Positions 14,522 through 23,312 of a DNA stretch of 27,715 nt are shown here, piece after piece. Location: positions 1 to 27,715 of the forward strand of contig JAEZKX010000225.1 of the NCBI GenBank assembly GCA_023436025.1, read 5' to 3'. How positions within the stretch are numbered: position 1 is the first letter of the stretch; every line of letters begins with the position of its first letter. Origin of the DNA: Pseudomonadota bacterium. GTDB taxonomy: Bacteria > Pseudomonadota > Gammaproteobacteria > Burkholderiales > Burkholderiaceae_C. The translations under genes were made by a program, and so were the position numbers. The notes beneath the pieces are model-generated. The model was not told the origin of the DNA. It made no database searches and worked only from the letters and a program-made list of their open reading frames with translations.

Positions 14522-14555
14522 GGCGGCGCGCCGCATTTCCCCGTAGTTCCTTCGC

Positions 14556-15341
14556 ATGCATTCGAGTACACCGTCCCCCCAAGCCCTGCTCGAGTTCGCC
14601 GGCACGCTGGCCGACCTCGCGCGCCCCGTCGCCCTGCGCTACTTCCGCCAGCCCCTGAAGGTGGAGAGCAAGGCAGACGATTCCCCCGTCACCGTCGCCG
14701 ATCGCGAGATCGAACGGCTGCTGCGGGAACACATCCGTGCCCGCTTTCCCGACCACGGCATCCTCGGCGAGGAGTACGGCGCCGAACAGATGGCCAGCGA
14801 CTTCGTGTGGGCCGTCGACCCCATCGACGGCACCAAGAGCTTCGTGACCGGCATGCCGACCTTCGGCACGCTCATCGCGCTGCTGCAGGACCGGCGCCCG
14901 CACCTGGGCGTGATCGACATGCCGGCCCTGGGCGAGCGCTGGGTCGGCCTGGCCGGCCAGCCCAGCACCTTCAACGGCAAGGCCTGCCGCACCCGCGCCG
15001 GCGTGCCGCTGGACAGCGCGGTGCTGTACTCGACCTCTCCCGAGCAGTTCGCGGGCGCCGACCAGCCGCCCTATGCAGCGCTGTCGCGCGCCGTGGGCCT
15101 GCACCGCTTCGGCGGCGACTGCTATGCCTACGGCCTGCTCGCCAGCGGCCTGATCGACGCGGTGGTGGAAGCGACGCTGCAGCCCTACGACTATCTCTCG
15201 CTGGTTCCGATCATCGAGGGCGCGGGCGGCGTGGTCACCGACTGGGAGGGCCGTGCGTTGCACATCGCCTCCGATGGGCGCGTGCTGGCTGCCGCCACGC
15301 CGGAGCTGCATGCCCAGATGCTTCGCAAGCTGGCGGCCTGA
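14556..15341 (+). CDS. Inositol-monophosphatase-family phosphatase, HisN (histidinol-phosphatase) type
   Basis: A Mg2+-dependent phosphate monoesterase of 261 residues. Metal-site motifs are GEEYG (Glu72, Glu73), the signature DPIDGTKSF (Asp88, Asp91) and Asp212 in QPYDYLS. TGMPTFGTLIAL and GGDCYAYGLLASG match the HisN subgroup rather than SuhB. True histidine biosynthesis seems unlikely from the context. Beside Ugp and a phosphodiesterase it more plausibly removes phosphate from glycerol-3-phosphate or a related polyol phosphate. It starts 34 bases after the regulator, without an obvious Shine-Dalgarno. Substrate is not determined by sequence. Confidence 0.88.
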   Translation: MHSSTPSPQALLEFAGTLADLARPVALRYFRQPLKVESKADDSPVTVADREIERLLREHIRARFPDHGILGEEYGAEQMASDFVWAVDPIDGTKSFVTGMPTFGTLIALLQDRRPHLGVIDMPALGERWVGLAGQPSTFNGKACRTRAGVPLDSAVLYSTSPEQFAGADQPPYAALSRAVGLHRFGGDCYAYGLLASGLIDAVVEATLQPYDYLSLVPIIEGAGGVVTDWEGRALHIASDGRVLAAATPELHAQMLRKLAA

Positions 15342-15369
15342 GAGCTGCACCTGCCACCGGAGACCCCGC

Positions 15370-16761
15370 TTGACCTCTTCCGCCCCCACCGACCTGTGCC
15401 ACCTCGACGCGACGGAGCTCGTCGCCGGCTACCGGGCCAGGACCTTCAGCCCCATCGATGTCCTCGACGCGGTGCTCGCGCGGACCGACCGGCTCAACCC
15501 GCGGTTCAACATGTTCTACCACCTGGACGCGCAAGCCGCCAGGGCGGCGGCAGAAGCCTCGGCGCGGCGCTGGAACGCCGGGGCCCCGCTGGGGACGCTG
15601 GACGGCGTGCCCGTGTCCATCAAGGACAGCATCGCCATGCAGGGCACGCCCATGCGGGTGGGCTCGCGGGCCGTGAACATCGTGTCGCGCGAAGACGGCC
15701 CGCCGACCGCGCGCCTGCGCGAGGCGGGCGCCGTGCTGTTCGCCAAGACCACCATGCCGGACCACGGCATGTTCGGGGCCGGCACCAGCACCGCCTTCGG
15801 CCTCACGCGCAATCCCTGGAATCCGGCCTTCAACACCAGTGGCTCCTCCAGCGGCGCCGGGGCGGCGTTGGCCGCCGGCCTGGGTCCGCTGAGCATCGGC
15901 TCCGACATCGCGGGTTCGGTGCGCCTGCCGGCCAGCCTGTGCGGGCTGGCCTCGCTCAAGCCCACCCATGGCGTGGTCCCGCACCTGCCGCCGGTGGCGG
16001 TGCGCGAAGCCGGGCCCATGGCGCGCAGCGCGCGTGACCTGCCGGCTGCCTTCGATGTGCTGACTGGCGCCGACCTGCGCGATTTCGGCAGCGTCCCGGT
16101 CGTTGCCTGCGCGGAGCCCGCCTGGCGCGAGCCGCGCGCGCTGCGCGTCGGCGTGCTGCTCGACGTGGGCTATGGCGATCCCGCCGAAGCCGCGGTGGTC
16201 GCGGCCGTGCGGCGCATGGCCGAGGCGCTCGCGGGCGCAGGCGCGCGGGTGGAGGAGATGCCGCCCATGCTGTCGGTGGATCCGCTTCCCGCCCTCGCCC
16301 GCATTGCCGCCACGACGACGCTGGCGCGCTTCGAAGGCATGACCGAGGAACAGCGCGCGCTGAGCTATCCGCGCCTGCGCGCGTTCGCCGAACAGGCGCG
16401 CGGGCTGACCGCGCTGGATCTGCAGGCCGCGCAGCAAGCCGTCGACGCGGCCAAGGCCGCGGTGGTGCAGGCGACGTCGCCCTACGACTACGTGATCGCG
16501 CCGGTGCTCAGCACCGTCAATTGGCCGGCCGAGAAGGACGCGCCGAACGACGACGACATCTACCGCCTGACCTCCTTCTGCGGCATGTTCAACCAGACCG
16601 GCCAGCCGGTGGGCTGCGTGTGCGCCGGCTTCGACGCGCGCGGCCTTCCCATCGGCATGCAGATCGTCGGCCGTCGCTTCGACGATCGCGGCGTGATGCT
16701 TTTGGCGCAGCTGTGTGAACAGCTGCGCGGCTTCCGCATGAAATGGCCCGCCTGCGAATGA
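15370..16761 (+). CDS. Amidase-signature family amidase
   Basis: Hydrolyses a carboxamide bond with a Ser-cisSer-Lys triad: Lys85 (PVSIKDS), Ser159 (TSGSSSGAG) and nucleophile Ser183 (GSDIAGSVRLPA). The 24-residue spacing between the serines equals that of fatty acid amide hydrolase. The first glycine motif, usually GGSSGG, reads SGSSSG, so it is somewhat divergent. It has 463 residues, a normal length, and no signal peptide. TTG at 15370 is the start, with GGAG seven bases upstream; this is the second TTG start in the cluster. It is not GatA, as gatB/gatC are absent. An N-acylethanolamine or similar amide would suit the downstream eutBC, but that is inference. Confidence 0.87.
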   Translation: MTSSAPTDLCHLDATELVAGYRARTFSPIDVLDAVLARTDRLNPRFNMFYHLDAQAARAAAEASARRWNAGAPLGTLDGVPVSIKDSIAMQGTPMRVGSRAVNIVSREDGPPTARLREAGAVLFAKTTMPDHGMFGAGTSTAFGLTRNPWNPAFNTSGSSSGAGAALAAGLGPLSIGSDIAGSVRLPASLCGLASLKPTHGVVPHLPPVAVREAGPMARSARDLPAAFDVLTGADLRDFGSVPVVACAEPAWREPRALRVGVLLDVGYGDPAEAAVVAAVRRMAEALAGAGARVEEMPPMLSVDPLPALARIAATTTLARFEGMTEEQRALSYPRLRAFAEQARGLTALDLQAAQQAVDAAKAAVVQATSPYDYVIAPVLSTVNWPAEKDAPNDDDIYRLTSFCGMFNQTGQPVGCVCAGFDARGLPIGMQIVGRRFDDRGVMLLAQLCEQLRGFRMKWPACE

Positions 16762-16798
16762 GCCGCGGCGCCGCCCTCCGCTTTCCAGGACCCGAGAT

Positions 16799-17953
16799 AT
16801 GAATCCGTTCGCCTTCCAGACCGTGCCCCACATCCTGGTGGAGGCCGGCGTCGCCCGTCGCCTGGGCGAGGTGCTTGCCCAACGCTTTCCCGTCGGCCGC
16901 GTGTGCGTGGTCACCGATGCGCCCCTGCATCGCAGCGGCCTGCTGGATCCGGCGCTGGCCAGCCTGGCCGCCAGCGGATGGCAGGTGCAGGTGGTCAGCG
17001 ACGTGCAGGCCGACCCGCCCGAGCACGTGGTGGAGGCGATCTGCACGCGCGCCCGCAGCCCGGGCACCGACGTCGTACTGGGACTGGGCGGCGGCTCCTC
17101 CATGGACGTTGCCAAGCTGGTCGCGGTGCGCCTGGGCAGCGACCAGCCGCTGCAGGAGATGTACGGGATCGACAAGGTGCGCGGCGAGCGCTTGCCGCTG
17201 GTGCTGGTGCCCACCACGGCCGGCACCGGCTCGGAGGTGACGCCGATCTCCATCGTGACCACCGGCGCCACCACCAAGAGCGGCATCGTCGCGCGCCAGC
17301 TGTATGGCGACATGGCCCTGCTGGACGCCGAGCTCACGCTGGGACTGCCCGCGCCCATCACGGCCGCCACCGGCATCGATGCCATGGTCCACGCGATCGA
17401 GGCCTACACCAGCAAGCGCCTGAAGAATCCCCTGTCGGACCATCTGGCGGTGCTGGCGCTGCGGCTGCTGATGGGCAACCTGGTGAAGGTGTGCGACAAC
17501 GGCCTGGACCTGGCCGCGCGCGAGGCCATGCTGCTGGGGTCCATGCTGGCGGGCCAGGCCTTCGCCAACGCGCCGGTGGCGGCGGTGCACGCGCTGGCCT
17601 ACCCGCTGGGCGGCCGTTTCCACCTGCCGCATGGCCTGACCAATGCGCTGGTCCTGCTGCCGGTGATGGAGTTCAACCTGCCGGCGGCCGCCGCCACCTA
17701 TGCGCAGCTCGCGCGCGAAGTGCTGCCCGGCGTCGGCGGCGACGACACGTCCCAGGCGCAGGCCCTGCTGCGCCATCTGCGGGAGCTGGTGGCCTCGACC
17801 GGGCTGCCGTTGCGCCTGCGCGACCACGGGGTCACCGAGGCGGATCTGCCCATGCTCGCCGCCGATGCCATGCAGCAGACGCGGCTGCTGGTGAACAACC
17901 CGCGCGAGGTCGGCGAGGCCGACGCGCTGGCGCTGTACCGGAAGGCCTTCTGA
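16799..17953 (+). CDS. Iron-containing alcohol dehydrogenase (FucO/lactaldehyde reductase class)
   Basis: NAD(P)-linked oxidation of an alcohol or reduction of an aldehyde. It has 384 residues. Nucleotide-binding GGGSSMD lies at 97-103, followed by the TTAGTGSE segment at 139-146. Metal ligands Asp194 and His198 (GIDAMVHAIEAY), His264 (VHALAYPLGG) and His278 (LPHGLTNAL) match FucO in spacing. The stop overlaps the next start (TGATG), so it is coupled with the M20 gene. Candidates in this setting are glycerol, a diol or an aldehyde released from a head group; the sequence does not decide among them. Confidence 0.9.
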   Translation: MNPFAFQTVPHILVEAGVARRLGEVLAQRFPVGRVCVVTDAPLHRSGLLDPALASLAASGWQVQVVSDVQADPPEHVVEAICTRARSPGTDVVLGLGGGSSMDVAKLVAVRLGSDQPLQEMYGIDKVRGERLPLVLVPTTAGTGSEVTPISIVTTGATTKSGIVARQLYGDMALLDAELTLGLPAPITAATGIDAMVHAIEAYTSKRLKNPLSDHLAVLALRLLMGNLVKVCDNGLDLAAREAMLLGSMLAGQAFANAPVAAVHALAYPLGGRFHLPHGLTNALVLLPVMEFNLPAAAATYAQLAREVLPGVGGDDTSQAQALLRHLRELVASTGLPLRLRDHGVTEADLPMLAADAMQQTRLLVNNPREVGEADALALYRKAF

Positions 17954-19260
17954 TGGCCACGGACGCGGCGGCCCCGACCGTCCCCGCGCTTCGCGCCGCC
18001 GCGGTCGAAAGCCGTGACGAGGCCGTGCGCATGCTGTGCGAACTGGTGCGCCATCCCTCCCTGCTGGGCCAGGAAGCATCGGCCCAGGCGTGCGTGAAGG
18101 ACTGGTTCCGCGGGCTCGGACTCGACGTGCGCGAGTTCGAGATCGACCACGACAGGATCCGCGAGCACCCCGGCTACTCGCCCTCGTTGTTGTCCTATGC
18201 CGGCCGCCGCAACGTGGTCGGCATCCACCGGCCTGTCGCGGCGGTGCGCGGCCGATCGCTGATCCTCAACGGCCACATCGACGTGGTGCCCGTGGGCCAC
18301 GAAGCCTTGTGGAGCAGCCCGCCCTTCGCGCCGCGCGTGGAGGGCGACCGCGTCTACGGCCGCGGCGCCAACGACATGAAGGCCGGCATCGTCTGCTACG
18401 TGATGGCCTTGCGCCTGCTGCGCCGCCTCGGCTGGGAGCCGGCGGCCGAGGTGATCCTGCAGTCCGTGATCGAGGAAGAGTGCACCGGGAACGGCGCGCT
18501 GGCCTGCCTGGTGGAAGGCTACGTCGCCGATGCCGCGCTGATCCCCGAACCCACGGACGAGCGCGCAACGAACGCGCAACTGGGCGTGCTGTGGCTGGCG
18601 CTGGAAGTGTCCGGGATGCCCGTGCACGCCATGCGCGCCAGCGAAGGCGTGGGCGCCATCGAGTTCGCGCAGTACCTGGTCGAGGAGTTGCGTGCCCTGC
18701 AGCGGCAATGGAACGCCCCCGCGCACCGGCATCCCGCCTACTGCGACCATGCGCACCCCATCCACTTCAACCTGGGCAGGCTGGAAGGCGGCGAGTGGGC
18801 TTCGTCCGTGTCCACCTTCGCCCGCGCCGAGGTGCGGGTGGGCTATTACCCCGGCCGCACCGCGGCGCAGGTGAAGGCCGAGATCGAGGCCTTGCTGGCC
18901 GAGGCCCACGCCCGCCACCCCCGATCCGCGAGCGTCGGCTACCGCGTCACCTACGGCGGCTTCCAGGCCGACGGCTTCGTCGCCGACCTGGAGCATCCCG
19001 TCATGCGCACGCTGTCGGACTGCCATGCGGCCGTGCATGGCGCGCCGCCGCAGCCGCTGGCGCTGACCGCCACCACCGATGCCCGCATCTTCCACCTGTA
19101 CGGAAGCATCCCGGCCAGCTGCTACGGGCCGACGGGTGGATCGCAGCACGGCATCGACGAGTGGGTATCCATCGACAGCATGCTGCGCGTCACCGCGGTC
19201 TACGCCCTCTTCATCGCCCGGTGGTGCGGCCTCAACGCGCTGCCCGCTTCGTCCTTCTGA
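17953..19260 (+). CDS. M20-family metallodeacylase/peptidase (ArgE/DapE type)
   Basis: A two-zinc amide hydrolase of 435 residues. Metal and catalytic residues: His108 and Asp110 (NGHIDVVP), Asp141 (GRGANDMKAG), base Glu175 and ligand Glu176 (IEEECTGNG), Glu199 (PEPT) and a C-terminal His in SQHGIDEW. The dimerisation lid lies about residues 210-330. Usual substrates are N-acyl amino acids; the ArgE and DapE biosynthetic roles are unlikely in this catabolic-looking setting. ATG at 17953 overlaps the dehydrogenase stop. No signal peptide, so cytoplasmic. Together with the upstream amidase this gives two different amide-cleaving enzymes in one cluster. Confidence 0.88.
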   Translation: MATDAAAPTVPALRAAAVESRDEAVRMLCELVRHPSLLGQEASAQACVKDWFRGLGLDVREFEIDHDRIREHPGYSPSLLSYAGRRNVVGIHRPVAAVRGRSLILNGHIDVVPVGHEALWSSPPFAPRVEGDRVYGRGANDMKAGIVCYVMALRLLRRLGWEPAAEVILQSVIEEECTGNGALACLVEGYVADAALIPEPTDERATNAQLGVLWLALEVSGMPVHAMRASEGVGAIEFAQYLVEELRALQRQWNAPAHRHPAYCDHAHPIHFNLGRLEGGEWASSVSTFARAEVRVGYYPGRTAAQVKAEIEALLAEAHARHPRSASVGYRVTYGGFQADGFVADLEHPVMRTLSDCHAAVHGAPPQPLALTATTDARIFHLYGSIPASCYGPTGGSQHGIDEWVSIDSMLRVTAVYALFIARWCGLNALPASSF

Positions 19261-19274
19261 GTACTTCGCGTCGC

Positions 19275-20696
19275 ATGAACTTCCAGCAAAACATTCCTGC
19301 AGCCGGACCCACCTCGCGCCGCGCCGTCGTGATCGGCGCCCTGCTGGCCGCCGGTCTCCTGGCTTCCTGCGCGCAAGTGCCGGCGGCCGCCCCGCAGGCG
19401 CCTGCGTCGGCGCATCCGCCCATCGTGTTCCTGCACGGCAACGGTGACATGGCGTCCCAGTGGCAGACGCAGCTGTGGCGCTTCGAGTCCAACGGCTGGC
19501 CGCGCGAGCGCCTGTTCGCGCTGCGCCATCCCTATCCGCTGGCACGCGGCAACGACCTGGTGCCGCAAGCCGGCCGCACCTCCACCGCCGAACACATGGC
19601 CTTCCTGGCCGGCGAGGTGGAGCGCATCCGCCAGGCCACCGGCGCCGACAAGGTGGTGCTGGTCGGCAACTCGCGCGGCGGCAATGCCATCCGCAACTTC
19701 ATCGTCAACGGCGGCGGTTCGGACAAGGTGAGCCACGCCATCCTGGGCGGCACCCCCAACCACGGCATCTGGGCCATCCCGGGCTACCTGGAGGAGAACG
19801 AGTTCTCGGGCCTGAGTCCCTTCCTGAAGCAGCTCAACGCGCCCAAGAATGCCGCGGGCGACGAGGTCACCGGCCCCGTGCGCTGGATGACGCTGCGCTC
19901 GGACAACAACGACCGCTACGCCCAGCCGGACGGCCGCTGGCTGGGCCGGCCCGGTCAGCCGACCCTGGTGGGCCATGACGGTCCCGCGCTCAAGGGCGCG
20001 CACAACGTGGTGCTGCCTGGCGCGGACCACCGCGAGGTGTCCTACTCCGCCGCCGCGTTCGAGCACACCTGGCGCTTCATCACTGGCGAGAAGCCGCGCA
20101 CCACCGAGATCGTGCCGCAGGCGCAGGTGGTGCTGCGCGGCACCGTCACCGGCCTGGGGCTGGACCCGCTCGATGCCTCCTCGGGCAACTACACCAACAA
20201 CCTGCCTTTGCCTGGCGCCGCGGTGGAGGTGTGGCGGGTGGATCCAGAAACGGGGGCGCGGCAGGGCGAGGCCCTGCTGAAGCAGACGGTCGGCAAGGAC
20301 GGCCGCTGGGGGCCGGCGCAGGTGCCGCCCGGCCATCCGGTGGAACTGGTCGTGTCGGCCGAGGGCTATGCCACCACCCACTACTACCGCAGCGGCTTCC
20401 CCCGCGGCAGCGACATCGTGGACCTGCGGGCCCAGCGACTCGCGGTGGCCGACGCGCATGCGGATTCGGTCGTGGTCCTGTGGCGCCCGCGCGGCTACCT
20501 GGACCCCGCGCGCGCCATGCGCCTGGACGGCGCGCCGCCGCCCAATGTGCCTGCGGGCTCGGGTGTCGCCCACTCCAAGATCACGCCCCAGGGTGGCCAG
20601 CGGACCATCCGCGCCGAGTTCGATGGCGAGCGGCTGGTGGGCCAGACCTGGCCGGCGAAGGACGGCCACATGGTCTATCTCGAGATCACCCAGTAG
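19275..20696 (+). CDS. Exported lipase-like alpha/beta hydrolase, probable lipoprotein
   Basis: Likely an envelope-attached esterase or lipase of 473 residues. The N-terminus has a twin-arginine-like SRRAVVIG (14-21), a hydrophobic core and a lipobox LASC (Cys32), which suggests a Tat-exported lipoprotein. The hydrolase domain shows an oxyanion segment FLHGNGD (52-58), nucleophile Ser133 in GNSRGG, a probable acid at Asp210 or Asp213 (RSDNND) and His252 (GADHREVS). From about residue 285 a beta-rich region begins (VLRGTVTGLGLDP, PLPGAAVEVW, VVSAEGYATTHY), resembling a peptidase-regulatory-like fold and the substrate-binding tail of some lipases. It starts 14 bases after the M20 gene. Substrate unknown; lipid or polyester are options. 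Confidence 0.82.
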   Translation: MNFQQNIPAAGPTSRRAVVIGALLAAGLLASCAQVPAAAPQAPASAHPPIVFLHGNGDMASQWQTQLWRFESNGWPRERLFALRHPYPLARGNDLVPQAGRTSTAEHMAFLAGEVERIRQATGADKVVLVGNSRGGNAIRNFIVNGGGSDKVSHAILGGTPNHGIWAIPGYLEENEFSGLSPFLKQLNAPKNAAGDEVTGPVRWMTLRSDNNDRYAQPDGRWLGRPGQPTLVGHDGPALKGAHNVVLPGADHREVSYSAAAFEHTWRFITGEKPRTTEIVPQAQVVLRGTVTGLGLDPLDASSGNYTNNLPLPGAAVEVWRVDPETGARQGEALLKQTVGKDGRWGPAQVPPGHPVELVVSAEGYATTHYYRSGFPRGSDIVDLRAQRLAVADAHADSVVVLWRPRGYLDPARAMRLDGAPPPNVPAGSGVAHSKITPQGGQRTIRAEFDGERLVGQTWPAKDGHMVYLEITQ

Positions 20697-20708
20697 GCGG
20701 GGCCGGCG

Positions 20709-21902
20709 ATGGATCTGAGCGCGCTGGGGCAGCGCGAACTGGACCTTCCCGCGCTGCGGGCCGACCTCGAGGCCACCGTCGCCGCCGGCGAACTGGCCGG
20801 TGCCTCCTATGCCGTGCTCACACGCGAGGGCCTGGTGGCCAGCGCTTGCGTCGGTTGGGCCGACCGCGAGGCCGGCGTGGCCATGCGGCCGGACCACCTG
20901 TTTCGCATCTACTCCAACACCAAGCTGGTCACGAGCTGCGCGGCGCTGCAACTGCTGGAGCAGGGGCGCTTCGGGCTGGACGATCCGGTGGCCGCGCACC
21001 TGCCGGCGCTCCAGGGCTTGCGGGTGCTGCGTCCCGGGGCGGTCACGCTGCACGACACCGAAGCGCTGCGCGAGCCGATCCGCATCCGGCACCTGTTCAC
21101 CCATACGGCGGGCTTCACCTACGCCTACCGCGAGCCGGGCACGCTGCTGGGCCAGGCCTACCAGGCGGCCAACCTGGCCGATCCGGCGCTGGATTCCCGG
21201 CATTTCCTCCAGGCGCTGGCCCGCCTGCCGCTGGTGTTCCAGCCAGGCAGCGCGTGGAACTATTCGGTGGCGACCGACGTGCTCGGCGTGCTGGTCGAAG
21301 CGGCCAGCGGATTGCCCCTGGACGCCTACTTCCAGCGCCACATCTTCGATCCCCTGGACATGCGCGACACCTTCTTCTGGGCGCCGCCCGACAAGGCGCA
21401 GCGGCTGGCGCCCATGTACCTGCAATCCGGCGTGGGCGGGCTGGTGCGCGCCGAGGGCGACTTCCCGCACCGGGGCGCCTTCCTCACGCCGCAGGCGCGC
21501 CTGAGCGGCGGCGGCGGATTGGTGTCCTCGCTGCGTGATTTCAGCAGGCTGGTGGGGACGCTGCTGGCTGGCGGTGCACCACTGCTGAGCCCGCAGAGCA
21601 TGCCGCTGCTGCTGGACAACCAGTTGCCCGCCGGCATGTGGATCGGCAAGCCGCCGCTCGAAGGCCGCGGCCACAGCTGCGCCGCCTCGGTCACGCAGCA
21701 GGTCAGCCCCACCAACCCGGCCACCGCGGTGGGCGAGGTGCAGTGGGGCGGCGTCGGCGGCACGCACTGGTTCTTCTCCCCGAGTGAGAACCTGGCGGTG
21801 GTGCTGATGGCGCAGCGCTTCATGGGCTATGGCCTGCCTTTCTGGCTGCGCTTCAAGCAGGCGGTGCGGCGCGCGATGGCGGATCGGCATACCGCTTGCT
21901 AG
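20709..21902 (+). CDS. Serine hydrolase of the beta-lactamase/class C fold (esterase EstB-like)
   Basis: A 397-residue serine hydrolase with the active-site SxxK at Ser69-Asn-Thr-Lys72 (YSNTKLVTS), Tyr185-Ser-Val (WNYSVATDV) in the YxN position, and a WGGVGGTHWFF segment in place of the KTG box. This pattern is typical of family VIII carboxylesterases and related beta-lactamase-fold proteins rather than resistance enzymes. There is no signal peptide, so it is probably cytoplasmic, another argument against a true beta-lactamase. It begins 12 bases after the lipase-like gene and ends 11 bases before eutB. Likely an esterase or amidase; substrate unknown. Confidence 0.85.
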   Translation: MDLSALGQRELDLPALRADLEATVAAGELAGASYAVLTREGLVASACVGWADREAGVAMRPDHLFRIYSNTKLVTSCAALQLLEQGRFGLDDPVAAHLPALQGLRVLRPGAVTLHDTEALREPIRIRHLFTHTAGFTYAYREPGTLLGQAYQAANLADPALDSRHFLQALARLPLVFQPGSAWNYSVATDVLGVLVEAASGLPLDAYFQRHIFDPLDMRDTFFWAPPDKAQRLAPMYLQSGVGGLVRAEGDFPHRGAFLTPQARLSGGGGLVSSLRDFSRLVGTLLAGGAPLLSPQSMPLLLDNQLPAGMWIGKPPLEGRGHSCAASVTQQVSPTNPATAVGEVQWGGVGGTHWFFSPSENLAVVLMAQRFMGYGLPFWLRFKQAVRRAMADRHTAC

Positions 21903-21913
21903 CCCACGGGTCC

Positions 21914-23302
21914 ATGCGCTACGTCACCACGCTCTCCGGCCACGCCTACCGCTTCCGGGATCTGCGCCATCTGATGGCGGCCGCGAGTCCGCCACGCTCG
22001 GGCGACCATCTCGCCGGCATCGCCGCAACCAGCGCGCAGGAACGCATGGCCGCGCGCCATGTGCTGGCCGACGTGCCGCTGACCCGGTTCCTGCAGGAAG
22101 CGCTCATCCCCTACGAGAGCGATGCCATCACCCGCCTCATCATCGACAGCCATGACGCGCGCGCCTTCGCGCCCGTCGCGCACCTGACGGTGGGCGGCTT
22201 GCGCGAGTGGCTGCTGGCCTGCGAGGACGGCGCGGTGCTGGCCGCCCTGGCGCCGGGGCTCACGCCGGAGATGGTGGCCGCGGTGTCCAAGCTGATGCGC
22301 AACCAGGACCTGGTGGCAGTGGCGCGCAAGTGCAGCGTCGTCACGCGCTTTCGCAACACCATCGGACTGCCGGGCCACCTGGCGGTGCGCCTGCAGCCGA
22401 ACCATCCGACGGACGATCCGCGCGGCGTCGCCGCGTCCATCCTCGACGGTTTGCTGCTGGGCGCCGGCGATGCGGTGATCGGCATCAACCCGGTCTCCGA
22501 CAACCTGCAGGTGCTCGCCGACCTGGCCTCCATGCTGGACGAGCTGATCGGGCGGCTCGCGATCCCGACGCAGGCCTGCGTGCTGACCCACGTCACCAGC
22601 ACCCTGCGCCTGATGGAGCGAGGCGCCCCGGTGGACCTGGTGTTCCAGTCCATCGCCGGCACCGAGAAGGCCAACCGCTCCTTCGGCGTGACGATCGAGC
22701 TGCTCGACGAGGCCTGCGCCGCAGCCCGCGCGCTGGAGCGCGGCACCCTCGGCGACAACGTCATGTATTTCGAGACCGGCCAGGGCAGCGCGTTGTCGGC
22801 CGACGCGCACCATGGCGTGGACCAGCAGACCTGCGAAGCGCGCGCCTATGCGCTGGCGCGGCGCTACCGGCCGCTGCTGGTGAACACCGTCGTCGGCTTC
22901 ATCGGGCCGGAGTACCTGTTCGACGGCAAGCAGATCATCCGCGCCGGGCTGGAAGACCACTTCTGCGGCAAGTTGCTGGGGCTTCCCATGGGCTGCGACG
23001 TCTGCTACACCAACCATGCCGAAGCCGACCAGGACGACATGGACAACCTGCTCGTGCTGCTGGGCGCGGCCGGCCTCAACTTCGTCATCGGCGTGCCCGG
23101 CGCCGACGACGTGATGCTCAACTACCAGAGCACCTCGTTCCACGATGCGCTGTTCATGCGCCAGACGCTGAACCTCGCGCGCGCGCCCGAGTTCGAGGAC
23201 TGGCTGCAGCGCATGCAGATCACCGGGGCCGGCGGCCGGCTGCGCGGCGATGGCCTCGGCCGGCTCGGCGACGCGCTCGGGGCGCTGCAGGCGTTGAACT
23301 AG
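21914..23302 (+). CDS. eutB: Ethanolamine ammonia-lyase large subunit EutB
   Basis: Adenosylcobalamin-dependent conversion of ethanolamine to acetaldehyde and ammonia, with EutC. It has 462 residues and is collinear with E. coli EutB: SGDHLAGIAA, SAQERMAARHVLAD, RLQPNHPTDDPR, GDAVIGINPVSDN, IPTQACVLTHVT, FETGQGSALSA, VNTVVGFIGPEYL, GLEDHFCGKLLG, MGCDVCYTNHAEADQ and DDVMLNYQSTSFHD. These include the ethanolamine-binding and B12-facing segments. ATG at 21914 matches the family start; a TTG at 21896 would overlap the previous gene. No reactivase (eutA), no microcompartment shell genes and no cobalamin riboswitch are seen nearby. Confidence 0.95.
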   Translation: MRYVTTLSGHAYRFRDLRHLMAAASPPRSGDHLAGIAATSAQERMAARHVLADVPLTRFLQEALIPYESDAITRLIIDSHDARAFAPVAHLTVGGLREWLLACEDGAVLAALAPGLTPEMVAAVSKLMRNQDLVAVARKCSVVTRFRNTIGLPGHLAVRLQPNHPTDDPRGVAASILDGLLLGAGDAVIGINPVSDNLQVLADLASMLDELIGRLAIPTQACVLTHVTSTLRLMERGAPVDLVFQSIAGTEKANRSFGVTIELLDEACAAARALERGTLGDNVMYFETGQGSALSADAHHGVDQQTCEARAYALARRYRPLLVNTVVGFIGPEYLFDGKQIIRAGLEDHFCGKLLGLPMGCDVCYTNHAEADQDDMDNLLVLLGAAGLNFVIGVPGADDVMLNYQSTSFHDALFMRQTLNLARAPEFEDWLQRMQITGAGGRLRGDGLGRLGDALGALQALN

Positions 23303-23312
23303 GGGAGGGCGG

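Noticed and set aside
15370..16761. Glutamyl-tRNA amidotransferase subunit GatA
   Set aside because: No gatB or gatC nearby, and the sequence near the triad is closer to general amidases; the start and neighbours fit a catabolic cluster.
19200..21890. 896-codon minus-strand open frame antisense to the lipase-like and serine hydrolase genes
   Set aside because: Same reason: low-complexity His/Arg/Gly/Ala-rich product with no motifs, opposite clear genes with intact catalytic residues.
20709..21902. Beta-lactamase resistance gene
   Set aside because: The SxxK fold is present but there is no signal peptide, and the Tyr and third motifs match family VIII esterases; the setting is catabolic.
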